Shown piece after piece: positions 42,127 through 49,440 of a stretch of DNA of 64,000 nt (position 1 is the first letter of the stretch; each line of letters begins with the position of its first letter). Below the pieces are notes generated by a model. It was not told where the DNA came from and ran no database searches. It worked only from the letters and a program-made list of their open reading frames with translations. The position numbers and the translations under genes are program-made. The stretch comes from RGIG7213 sp045545665. Lineage in GTDB: Bacteria; Bacillota; Clostridia; Oscillospirales; CAG-272. The stretch spans positions 1 through 64,000 of the forward strand of contig JAZQBL010000034.1 of NCBI GenBank assembly GCA_045545665.1. The letters run 5' to 3'.

Positions 42127-44721
42127 ATGCAAACAGAAAGACTTACAAAAATGTCGATCAAAGCCTTGCAGGATGCCCAAAGCCTTGCAAGCGAAAACTC
42201 AAATCAGCAGATAACGACCGAACATTTGCTTTATTCCCTTATTTCACCCGATGACGGATTGATAAGACAGCTTTTTGAAAAAGCATCGTTCGATCCTGCG
42301 GCGGTACTGCTTTCTTTAAAAAGCGTTATCGAAAGTATGCCGAAGGTAAGCTTCGCAGGCAGGGAAGCGGATAAAATATATATCTCTCCCGATTGCGATA
42401 AAGTCCTTTCAAAAAGTGAAAAGATAGCAAATGAGCAAAAGGACGAATATATTTCGGTTGAGCATATTATGCTCGCTGTATTCGATAGTCCCACAGACAA
42501 GATCAAAAAAATATTTAAAGATAACGGAATAACGAAAGAAGGATTCCAAAAGGCTCTTTCAAGTGTAAAAAACAGCAGGGTAACTTCCGATGATCCGGAA
42601 CAGACGTACGATGCTCTTGCAAAATACGGCACAGACCTTGTGGCAAGAGCAAGAGAACAAAAACTCGATCCCGTCATAGGACGTGACAGCGAAATACGTG
42701 ATGTTGTCCGTATACTTTCAAGAAAAACAAAAAATAATCCCGTTTTGATAGGTGAACCGGGAGTCGGTAAAACAGCTATAGCTGAAGGACTCGCTCAGAG
42801 AATAATGAGAGGCGACGTGCCCGAAGGGCTTAAAAACAAAACCGTTTTTTCTCTTGATATGGGTTCACTTATCGCAGGAGCAAAATTCAGGGGTGAGTTT
42901 GAAGAAAGACTCAAAGCGGTTCTCAATGAAATTAAAAATTCAGACGGAAAGATCATTCTTTTCATAGATGAGCTTCATTTGATAGTCGGCGCCGGAAAAA
43001 CAGACGGCGCAATGGATGCAGGGAATATCTTGAAGCCAATGTTGGCACGCGGTGAGCTTCACTGTATAGGTGCGACGACACTCGACGAATACAGAAAATA
43101 TATTGAAAAAGATGCGGCACTCGAACGCCGTTTTCAGCCCGTACTCGTCGATGAACCCACAGTTGAAGATACGATATCAATACTCCGCGGACTCAAAGAA
43201 AAATATGAGATATTCCACGGCGTACGTATCCAGGACAGAGCGATAGTTGCCGCGGCAACACTTTCAAACAGATATATATCCGACAGATTTTTGCCCGATA
43301 AAGCAATAGATCTTATCGACGAGGCGTGTGCGTGCATCAGAACGGAGATAGATTCGATGCCCGAGGAGCTTGACTTGTTGCGCCGTAAGATAATTCAGCT
43401 TGAAATAGAAGAAACGGCACTTAAAAAAGAATCTGATACACTATCGAAGGAGCGACTTGAAAAGCTTACAGAGGAGCTTTCAGCCGACAGAGAAAATTAT
43501 AATACTCTCAAAACGAGGTGGGAAAACGAAAAGAACTCCGTTGAAGACGTTAAAAAGCTGAAAGAGGAAATAGAAAAAACAAACGCACTGCTTGAAAAAG
43601 CGCAGATGAACTACGAATATGAAACGGCTTCACGCCTTAAATTTTCAACCTTGCCCGAGCTTGAAGGAAAACTGAAAGCGGCTCTCGAAAAAGCAGAAAA
43701 AACGAAGGCAGGCGAAAGCCTTGTAACGGATACCGTAACGGAGGAAGAAATAAACGAAATAGTATCAGCAAGAACGGGAATACCTGTTTCAAAGCTTGCA
43801 GGCGGAGAACGTGAAAAAATATTAAATCTCGCCGATACACTTCATTTGCGCGTCATAGGACAGGATGAAGCGGTTGATAAAGTATCTGAAGCTATCATTC
43901 GTTCACGTGCAGGTATATCCGATCCCAACAGACCGATAGGTTCGTTTATGTTTTTAGGTCCTACGGGTGTCGGTAAAACGGAGCTTGCAAAAGCACTTGC
44001 CGAAGCTATGTTCGATGACGAGCACAATATGGTGCGTATAGATATGAGTGAGTATATGGAGAAATTCTCCGTTTCCCGCCTTATAGGCGCACCTCCCGGA
44101 TACGTCGGATACGACGAAGGTGGACAGCTTACCGAAGCCGTAAGAAGAAAGCCGTATTCGGTAATACTGTTTGACGAGATAGAAAAAGCCCATCCCGACG
44201 TGTTTAACATCCTCTTGCAGGTGCTTGACGACGGAAGGATAACGGACAGCCAGGGAAGAACGGTCGATTTTAAAAATACCGTTATAATTCTGACGTCAAA
44301 TATCGGTTCGCAGTATTTGCTTGATTGTGCGGAAACCGGAGAAATACCCGAAAACGTGAAAGAGGGGATCATGGCTCAGCTGCGTCAGGCGTTCCGCCCC
44401 GAGTTTTTAAACAGACTTGATGAGATAATATTCTATAAGCCCCTGTCACGTGAGGATATCGGAAAAATTGCCGATATACTCATTAAAAGGATCGAGGGCA
44501 GACTTTCCGAAAAAGGTCTTCACCTTAAAATAACTGATAATGCAAAAAATAAGATTATATTATCGGGTTACGATCCCGTCTACGGTGCAAGACCTATGAA
44601 AAGATATCTGCAGTCTACCGTTGAAACAATACTTGCAAAGGCAATACTTTCGCGTGAGCTTAATATAGGAGATGTCCTTACGGTAGACGTAAAAGAAAAC
44701 GGAGAATTATTCGTTAAATAA
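42127..44721 (+). CDS. clpB: ATP-dependent disaggregase ClpB
   Basis: An 864-residue AAA+ chaperone that pulls polypeptides out of aggregates with DnaK. The N-domain repeats are at 1-145; AAA1 has Walker A GEPGVGKT (about 210-217) and Walker B IILFIDELHLIVGAG; the coiled-coil middle domain (about 400-520) that distinguishes ClpB from ClpA/ClpC is present; AAA2 has GPTGVGKT (about 614-621), pore motif GYVGYDEGG and VILFDEIEKAHPDVFN. No ClpP-binding IGF/L loop was noticed. AGGAGGAAACGTT precedes the ATG. A terminator follows. Confidence 0.96.
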   Translation: MQTERLTKMSIKALQDAQSLASENSNQQITTEHLLYSLISPDDGLIRQLFEKASFDPAAVLLSLKSVIESMPKVSFAGREADKIYISPDCDKVLSKSEKIANEQKDEYISVEHIMLAVFDSPTDKIKKIFKDNGITKEGFQKALSSVKNSRVTSDDPEQTYDALAKYGTDLVARAREQKLDPVIGRDSEIRDVVRILSRKTKNNPVLIGEPGVGKTAIAEGLAQRIMRGDVPEGLKNKTVFSLDMGSLIAGAKFRGEFEERLKAVLNEIKNSDGKIILFIDELHLIVGAGKTDGAMDAGNILKPMLARGELHCIGATTLDEYRKYIEKDAALERRFQPVLVDEPTVEDTISILRGLKEKYEIFHGVRIQDRAIVAAATLSNRYISDRFLPDKAIDLIDEACACIRTEIDSMPEELDLLRRKIIQLEIEETALKKESDTLSKERLEKLTEELSADRENYNTLKTRWENEKNSVEDVKKLKEEIEKTNALLEKAQMNYEYETASRLKFSTLPELEGKLKAALEKAEKTKAGESLVTDTVTEEEINEIVSARTGIPVSKLAGGEREKILNLADTLHLRVIGQDEAVDKVSEAIIRSRAGISDPNRPIGSFMFLGPTGVGKTELAKALAEAMFDDEHNMVRIDMSEYMEKFSVSRLIGAPPGYVGYDEGGQLTEAVRRKPYSVILFDEIEKAHPDVFNILLQVLDDGRITDSQGRTVDFKNTVIILTSNIGSQYLLDCAETGEIPENVKEGIMAQLRQAFRPEFLNRLDEIIFYKPLSREDIGKIADILIKRIEGRLSEKGLHLKITDNAKNKIILSGYDPVYGARPMKRYLQSTVETILAKAILSRELNIGDVLTVDVKENGELFVK

Positions 44722-44726
44722 AACTA

Positions 44727-44775
44727 AAACAGATATTCGCTGTGTAAAAATTACACTCCAAATATCTGTTTTTTT
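44727..44775 (+). terminator. Terminator of clpB
   Basis: AAACAGATATT (44727-44737) pairs with AATATCTGTTT (44761-44771), with an inner GTGTAA/TTACAC stem, and is followed by TTTTT. Confidence 0.8.
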
Positions 44776-44795
44776 GAAAATAAAAGAAAAAAGGC

Positions 44796-44824
44796 TTGAA
44801 ATATGTAATACTTTGTGATAAAAT
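44796..44824 (+). promoter_or_regulatory. Promoter of the SulP transporter gene
   Basis: TTGAAA (44796-44801), 17 bases, TAAAAT (44819-44824), 51 bases before the ATG. Confidence 0.6.
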
Positions 44825-44875
44825 AACAAATTTGGTACGACTATGTACAAAGTATGTTTGAAAGAAGGCGTTTTG

Positions 44876-46513
44876 ATGAAAGACCTTACCCCGGCACTGT
44901 TTTCATCGCTCAAAGGATACAACGGAAAACAGTTCATATCCGATTTAATTTCCGGAATAATAGTTGCAATAATCGCTTTACCGCTTTCAATAGCATTGGC
45001 GCTTGCTTCGGGCGTAGGACCTGAAGAAGGTCTCTATACGGCGATAATCGCAGGTTTCCTTATTTCGTTCTTCGGCGGAAGCCGTGTGCAGATAGCAGGA
45101 CCGACGGCGGCGTTTGCCACAATCGTAGCGGGCGTCGTTGCCGAAAACGGTATGGACGGACTTATAACCGCAACGGTAATGGCGGGAATTCTCCTTATCC
45201 TTATGGGTGTTTTCCGTCTCGGTGCGCTTATAAAATTTATTCCGTTCACTATTACAACAGGCTTTACGGCAGGTATTGCCGTAACGATCGTTATAGGACA
45301 GCTTAAAGACTTTTTCGGCGTAACTTATGCAAACGGCGAATCGCCCGTTGAAAGCATTGAAAAGCTTGAAGCACTTATACATAATTTTTCAAGCTTCAAT
45401 ATCTGGGCGCTTATAGTCGGTATCGGAAGCCTTTTGATCGTTATCTTCTGGCCTAAAATTAAATACTTAAATAAGATACCCGCATCGCTCGTTGCTGTCG
45501 TTGCAGGTGCCGCTGTTGTTGCGCTTTGCAATCTTGAAGTAAATACTATAGGTGATCTTTATACCGTAAGCAACGCTCCTCCGAAATTCTCACTTCCGTC
45601 ATTCAGCTTTGATACGGTGAGAAACGTAGCACCCGATGCGTTTACAATAGCAATACTCGCCGCTATTGAATCTCTCCTTTCCTGCGTTGTTGCAGACGGT
45701 ATGACAAATACGAAGCATAATTCAAATGCAGAGCTCGTAGCACAGGGAATAGGTAACTTAGGTTCGGCACTCTTCGGAGGCATCCCCGCAACGGGTGCTA
45801 TTGCAAGAACCGCAGCAAATATTAAAAACGGCGGTAAAACTCCGATAGCAGGTATGATACACGCTGTAGTGTTGTTTTTGATACTTATTTTGCTTATGCC
45901 GTATGCGGCACTCATTCCTATGCCCGTTATAGCATCCGTGCTTTTCGGTGTGGCGTATAATATGTGCGGTTGGCGTACTTTCGTGCGCTTGGTAAAAACG
46001 GCACCCAAAAGTGACGTTCTTGTACTTGTTCTGACTTTCGTTCTGACAGTAGTATTTGATCTCGTTGTTGCTATCGCCGTCGGTATAATCCTCGCTTGCG
46101 TTATGTTTATGAAGCGTATGAGCGATGAGGTGACGGTGAGATCGTGGAGCTATGATGACAATATCGAGCATTTTCCCAATCTTCCCAAAGAAATACGCGT
46201 TTATGAAATGAACGGACCGCTTTTCTTCGGCGCAGCTGACAGAATTGCAGATATAACCGTCAAGAATTACACAAAATGCCTCATTCTCAGAATGAGAAGC
46301 GTTTCGGCAATAGATTCAACCGCAATGAACTCTCTTGAAGCACTGTACGATAAATGTGCCGAAAACGGTATAACAGTCATATTCTCCCGCGTCAACAGCC
46401 AGCCCATGCGTGCAATGGAAAAAGCAGGCTTCGTTAAAAAGGTAGGACTTGATAATTTCCAGCCTCATATAACCGAAGCTTTGGCAATGGCTGAAAAAAA
46501 GATCAAACAGTAA
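44876..46513 (+). CDS. SulP/SLC26-family anion transporter
   Basis: A 545-residue membrane protein. The transport part (about 1-420) has the SulP opening DLISGIIVAIIALPLSIALALASG and GPEEGLYTAIIAG, then IAGPTAAFATIVAG; about 12-14 helices follow. The C-terminal STAS domain (about 435-540) contains LILRMRSVSAIDSTAMNSLE. Members move sulfate, bicarbonate or dicarboxylates; the anion here is not known. The ATG at 44876 follows AAGAAGG; an upstream in-frame start at 44843 has none. Single-gene unit. Confidence 0.9.
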   Translation: MKDLTPALFSSLKGYNGKQFISDLISGIIVAIIALPLSIALALASGVGPEEGLYTAIIAGFLISFFGGSRVQIAGPTAAFATIVAGVVAENGMDGLITATVMAGILLILMGVFRLGALIKFIPFTITTGFTAGIAVTIVIGQLKDFFGVTYANGESPVESIEKLEALIHNFSSFNIWALIVGIGSLLIVIFWPKIKYLNKIPASLVAVVAGAAVVALCNLEVNTIGDLYTVSNAPPKFSLPSFSFDTVRNVAPDAFTIAILAAIESLLSCVVADGMTNTKHNSNAELVAQGIGNLGSALFGGIPATGAIARTAANIKNGGKTPIAGMIHAVVLFLILILLMPYAALIPMPVIASVLFGVAYNMCGWRTFVRLVKTAPKSDVLVLVLTFVLTVVFDLVVAIAVGIILACVMFMKRMSDEVTVRSWSYDDNIEHFPNLPKEIRVYEMNGPLFFGAADRIADITVKNYTKCLILRMRSVSAIDSTAMNSLEALYDKCAENGITVIFSRVNSQPMRAMEKAGFVKKVGLDNFQPHITEALAMAEKKIKQ

Positions 46514-46522
46514 ATTAAAATA

Positions 46523-46559
46523 ACTTTCCCTCGTCTGGATATTAACAGGCGGGGGAAGT
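46523..46559 (+). terminator. Terminator of the SulP gene
   Basis: A long stem with several G-U pairs joins ACTTTCCCTCGTCTG (46523-46537) and CAGGCGGGGGAAGT (46546-46559); TTTGATTTTT follows shortly after. Confidence 0.6.
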
Positions 46560-46611
46560 ATCATTTGATTTTTATAAACTGCAAAAAAGTATGTTTTTTT
46601 TAAAAAAGTAC

Positions 46612-46640
46612 TTGACAAAACGTGGAAAGTCGAGTATAAT
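46612..46640 (+). promoter_or_regulatory. Promoter of feoA
   Basis: Consensus TTGACA (46612-46617), 17 bases, TATAAT (46635-46640). The start of transcription falls on the first palindromic operator. Confidence 0.85.
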
Positions 46641-46646
46641 ATACGA

Positions 46647-46697
46647 GGTTAGCAGAGGGTAACCGTTTTTTAAGGACAGCGGTTAGTGTAGGCTAAC
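46647..46697. promoter_or_regulatory. Two palindromic metal-regulator-like operators before feoA
   Basis: GTTAGCAGAGGGTAAC (46648-46663) and GTTAGTGTAGGCTAAC (46682-46697) are two copies of a 16-base palindrome with the arms GTTAGC/GCTAAC; a third copy is before feoB. The arms resemble the GGTTAG-CTAACC half sites of DtxR/IdeR iron-responsive repressors. The first copy sits on the transcription start, a typical repressor position. A further palindrome, GTTTACGTAAAC, lies at 46712-46723. Confidence 0.75.
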
Positions 46698-46742
46698 TCA
46701 GTACAGTTTATGTTTACGTAAACGGGATTCACGGTGAGCATT

Positions 46743-46961
46743 ATGACATTAAAAGATGCCATTGAGGGAAAGGAATACATAATCCGAAAAATAGAAACGG
46801 ACGATGAAGAACTGGATGCGTTTTTGTTTTCACTCGGTTGTTATGAAGGCGAGGCAATAACTGTCATCGCGCACCGCAGAGGCGGATGCACCGTTTCTAT
46901 AAAAGACGCCAGGTATAACATTGACAATCAGTTAGCCGAGGCTATAGAAGTATTTAACTGA
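46743..46961 (+). CDS. feoA: Ferrous iron transport protein FeoA
   Basis: A 72-residue SH3-like protein that assists FeoB in ferrous iron uptake. Features are TLKDAIEGKEYIIRKI at the start, LFSLGCYEGEAITVIAHRRGG (about 28-48) and a C-terminal ARYNIDNQLAEAIEV. Length is normal. ATG 46743 is used; a GTG at 46734 is the alternative. A terminator hairpin separates it from feoB. Confidence 0.9.
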   Translation: MTLKDAIEGKEYIIRKIETDDEELDAFLFSLGCYEGEAITVIAHRRGGCTVSIKDARYNIDNQLAEAIEVFN

Positions 46962-46989
46962 AAAAAACAATCGTACGATTGTTTTTTTT
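46962..46989. terminator. Perfect terminator between feoA and feoB
   Basis: AAAAAACAATCG (46962-46973) and TACGATTGTTTTTT make one uninterrupted palindrome with a T run, directly after the feoA stop. It would limit read-through into feoB. Confidence 0.8.
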
Positions 46990-46998
46990 CGACAAACG

Positions 46999-47014
46999 GT
47001 TAGCAGATGCTAAC
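46999..47014. promoter_or_regulatory. Third palindromic operator, before feoB
   Basis: GTTAGCAGATGCTAAC is a perfect palindrome at its arms and is the third copy of the sites before feoA. A weak promoter (for example TCGACA at 46989-46994) would overlap it, so feoB may have its own regulated start. Confidence 0.75.
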
Positions 47015-47067
47015 TGTGCCGTGATTAATATGTTTAAAATTATTTGTTGATACAGGGGGAAAAATCC

Positions 47068-49083
47068 ATGAGAATTGCTTTGGCAGGTAACCCTAACTCA
47101 GGAAAAACGACGATGTACAACGCCCTTACGGGTTCAAATGAAAAAGTCGGTAACTGGGCAGGTGTTACGGTAGACAAAAAAGAATGTCCGATCAAAAAAA
47201 CGTATGCAGGTGACAGTGAGCTTATCGCCGTTGATCTTCCGGGCGCTTATTCAATGTCGCCTTTTACAAGGGAAGAAAGCGTTACAAGCTCGTACGTTAA
47301 AAACGAAAATCTTGACGTTATAATCAACATAGTTGATGCTACGAATCTGAGCCGAAGCCTTTTTTTCACAACACAGCTCCTTGAGCTCGGTGTTCCCGTC
47401 GTTGTTGCGCTTAACAAAAGCGACATCAATAAGAAGAAGGAAACGAAGATAGATACAGAGCTGTTATCCTCAAAGCTCGGCTGTCCTGTCGTTAATACGG
47501 TATCGACTTCATCCTCGGGTCTTTCAGCTCTTATAAAAGAAGCTGTAGAGCACGCAAACAGCAAGCAGAAAGCACCTTACGCACAGGGTGAAATTGATCT
47601 TACGAATAAGACGGCGGTAGAAGAAGCGGATCGCAAACGCTTTGAATTCGTTAACAAGGTGGTAAAAGAAGTCGAATCCCGCAAGGTATTGACGAAAGAC
47701 AAAAATATCGGCGACAAGATCGACGAGATACTTACGAACAAGTGGCTCGGTATTCCGATATTTGCCGTTGTAATGTGGGCAGTTTTCTGGATATCTCAGG
47801 CAGGCCCCGGGGTTTGGCTTGCAGAAGGCTATGACATCGGCGACAGACACCTTTGGGGTCTCGTTGACTGCATAGCTTGGTTCAAAGATATCGTTGCAGG
47901 TTGGCTTGAAGGTTCACACGATATAATTCAAGCTATCATACTCGAAGGTATTATCGAAGGCGTTGCGGCAGTCGTTGGATTCTTACCGCTCGTTATGGTA
48001 ATGTATTTTCTCATCGCGCTTCTTGAAGACTGCGGATATATGGCACGTGCTACTGTCGTACTCGATCCTATTTTCAAGAAGGTCGGGCTTTCAGGTAAAT
48101 CCGTTATCCCGTTCGTTATAGGTACTGGATGTGCTATCCCCGGTGTTATGGCATGCCGTACGATACGCAACGAGCGTGAACGCCGTTCAACAGCAATGCT
48201 TGCGCCGTTTATGCCGTGCGGAGCAAAGCTTCCCGTTATCTCACTTTTTGCAGGCGCTTTCTTTGATGATGCGGAATGGGTAGGAACGACGATGTATTTT
48301 GCAGGTATCGTCATCATCCTTCTTTGCGCTCTTCTTGTCAACAGACTCAACGGTTACAAAGCGAGAAAATCGTATTTTATCATTGAACTTCCCGAATATA
48401 AGGTCCCGTCATTCTGGCTTGCATTCAAATCAATGTGCCAGAGAGGTTGGGCTTACATAGTTAAAGCGGGTACGATTATACTCGTATGCAACTTCGTAGT
48501 ATATATGATGCAAACGTACAGCTGGAGCTTTAAAGTTGCAGATGATCCCGCAAGCTCGATTCTTGCAAGTATTGCAACCCCTATAGCTTACATTATAGCG
48601 CCTATTGTCGGTGTTACGCTTTGGCAGCTTGCCGCGGCGGCTGTTACCGGCTTCATTGCCAAAGAATGTGTCGTTTCAACGCTTGCGACCGTATTTATGT
48701 TTGAAAATCTTATAAACGAAGATCTTGAAGCGGTAGGTTCTATCGGTGCATCAAATATGGGCGGTATCACGGTTGCCGCAGGTCTTGCATTCCTTATGTT
48801 CAACCTCTTTACTCCCCCTTGCTTTGCGGCTCTCGGTGCTATGAATTCAGAGATCAACAGCAAAAAGTGGTTCTGGGCAGGTGTCGGACTTCAATTTTCA
48901 GTCGGTTATACAGTCGCTTTCCTCGTTTTCTTCTTCGGTACGCTTTTCACAGGCGGAAGCTTCGGTGAACCTTGGATGCCTATCCTCGGTTGGGCAATAG
49001 TTCTTTGTATCGTTGCAATATTCACCGTAGCAGTTATAAGAAAAAACAATCAGATGAAAAAGGAAAACACAGTTAAGGTATAA
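47068..49083 (+). CDS. feoB: Ferrous iron transporter FeoB
   Basis: A 671-residue transporter with an N-terminal G domain: G1 GNPNSGKT (7-14), the NWAGVTVDKKE switch I region (about 29-39), G3 DLPGAYS (about 56-62) and G4 NKSD (about 117-120). The membrane half (about 230-655) has the Gate motifs, for example GTGCAIPGVMACRTIRNERE (about 352-371) with the Cys residue, and FMPCGAKLPV. GGGGGA lies 7 bases before the ATG at 47068; a longer frame to 47044 has no site. The small Cys-rich partner gene follows after 2 bases. Confidence 0.96.
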   Translation: MRIALAGNPNSGKTTMYNALTGSNEKVGNWAGVTVDKKECPIKKTYAGDSELIAVDLPGAYSMSPFTREESVTSSYVKNENLDVIINIVDATNLSRSLFFTTQLLELGVPVVVALNKSDINKKKETKIDTELLSSKLGCPVVNTVSTSSSGLSALIKEAVEHANSKQKAPYAQGEIDLTNKTAVEEADRKRFEFVNKVVKEVESRKVLTKDKNIGDKIDEILTNKWLGIPIFAVVMWAVFWISQAGPGVWLAEGYDIGDRHLWGLVDCIAWFKDIVAGWLEGSHDIIQAIILEGIIEGVAAVVGFLPLVMVMYFLIALLEDCGYMARATVVLDPIFKKVGLSGKSVIPFVIGTGCAIPGVMACRTIRNERERRSTAMLAPFMPCGAKLPVISLFAGAFFDDAEWVGTTMYFAGIVIILLCALLVNRLNGYKARKSYFIIELPEYKVPSFWLAFKSMCQRGWAYIVKAGTIILVCNFVVYMMQTYSWSFKVADDPASSILASIATPIAYIIAPIVGVTLWQLAAAAVTGFIAKECVVSTLATVFMFENLINEDLEAVGSIGASNMGGITVAAGLAFLMFNLFTPPCFAALGAMNSEINSKKWFWAGVGLQFSVGYTVAFLVFFFGTLFTGGSFGEPWMPILGWAIVLCIVAIFTVAVIRKNNQMKKENTVKV

Positions 49084-49085
49084 TT

Positions 49086-49253
49086 ATGAATACTGTTGAT
49101 ATAATTGCAATAATCGCAATAATGCTCGCTGTCGGCGGCGCACTGTTTTATATCATCCGTGCAAAAAAAAGAGGTCAAAAATGTATCGGCTGTCCATATT
49201 CGAAGCAGTGCGGCGGCAAATGCGGCACAGAATGTGATCTTAAAAAAGATTAA
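49086..49253 (+). CDS. FeoB-associated Cys-rich membrane peptide
   Basis: A 55-residue protein: one membrane helix (about 4-24), a basic turn RAKKRGQK and a Cys-rich tail CIGCPYSKQCGGKCGTEC with five Cys (33-50). This matches the small proteins found next to FeoB in Clostridia, thought to help load or shuttle iron at the channel mouth. It starts 2 bases after feoB, probably by translational coupling, since no good site is free. Confidence 0.87.
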   Translation: MNTVDIIAIIAIMLAVGGALFYIIRAKKRGQKCIGCPYSKQCGGKCGTECDLKKD

Positions 49254-49261
49254 TTGGATCT

Positions 49262-49300
49262 AAAGAAAAAGAATCGGGTTGTACTCGGTTCTTTTCTTTA
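49262..49300 (+). terminator. Terminator of the feo operon
   Basis: AAGAAAAAGAATCGGGT pairs with ACTCGGTTCTTTTCTT (with G-U pairs and one bulge), followed by T-rich sequence. Confidence 0.7.
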
Positions 49301-49340
49301 TTATTTTCTTGTTATATCAAGAGGTTTTTAACAAAAACTG

Positions 49341-49369
49341 TTGATTTTCTTTCTAAACGGTGATATAAT
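49341..49369 (+). promoter_or_regulatory. Promoter of the pullulanase-amylase genes
   Basis: TTGATT (49341-49346), 17 bases, TATAAT (49364-49369). The leader contains a small hairpin CGGGAATG/TATCCCG (49390-49404). Confidence 0.7.
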
Positions 49370-49440
49370 ACCAAAGGATTTTGAAAAAACGGGAATGTTA
49401 TCCCGAAAAAATTAAAGTATAAGAGATAACGAGGATGAAA

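Noticed and set aside
46962..46989. Palindrome after feoA as a regulator site
   Set aside because: A perfect stem ending in a long T run fits an intrinsic terminator better.
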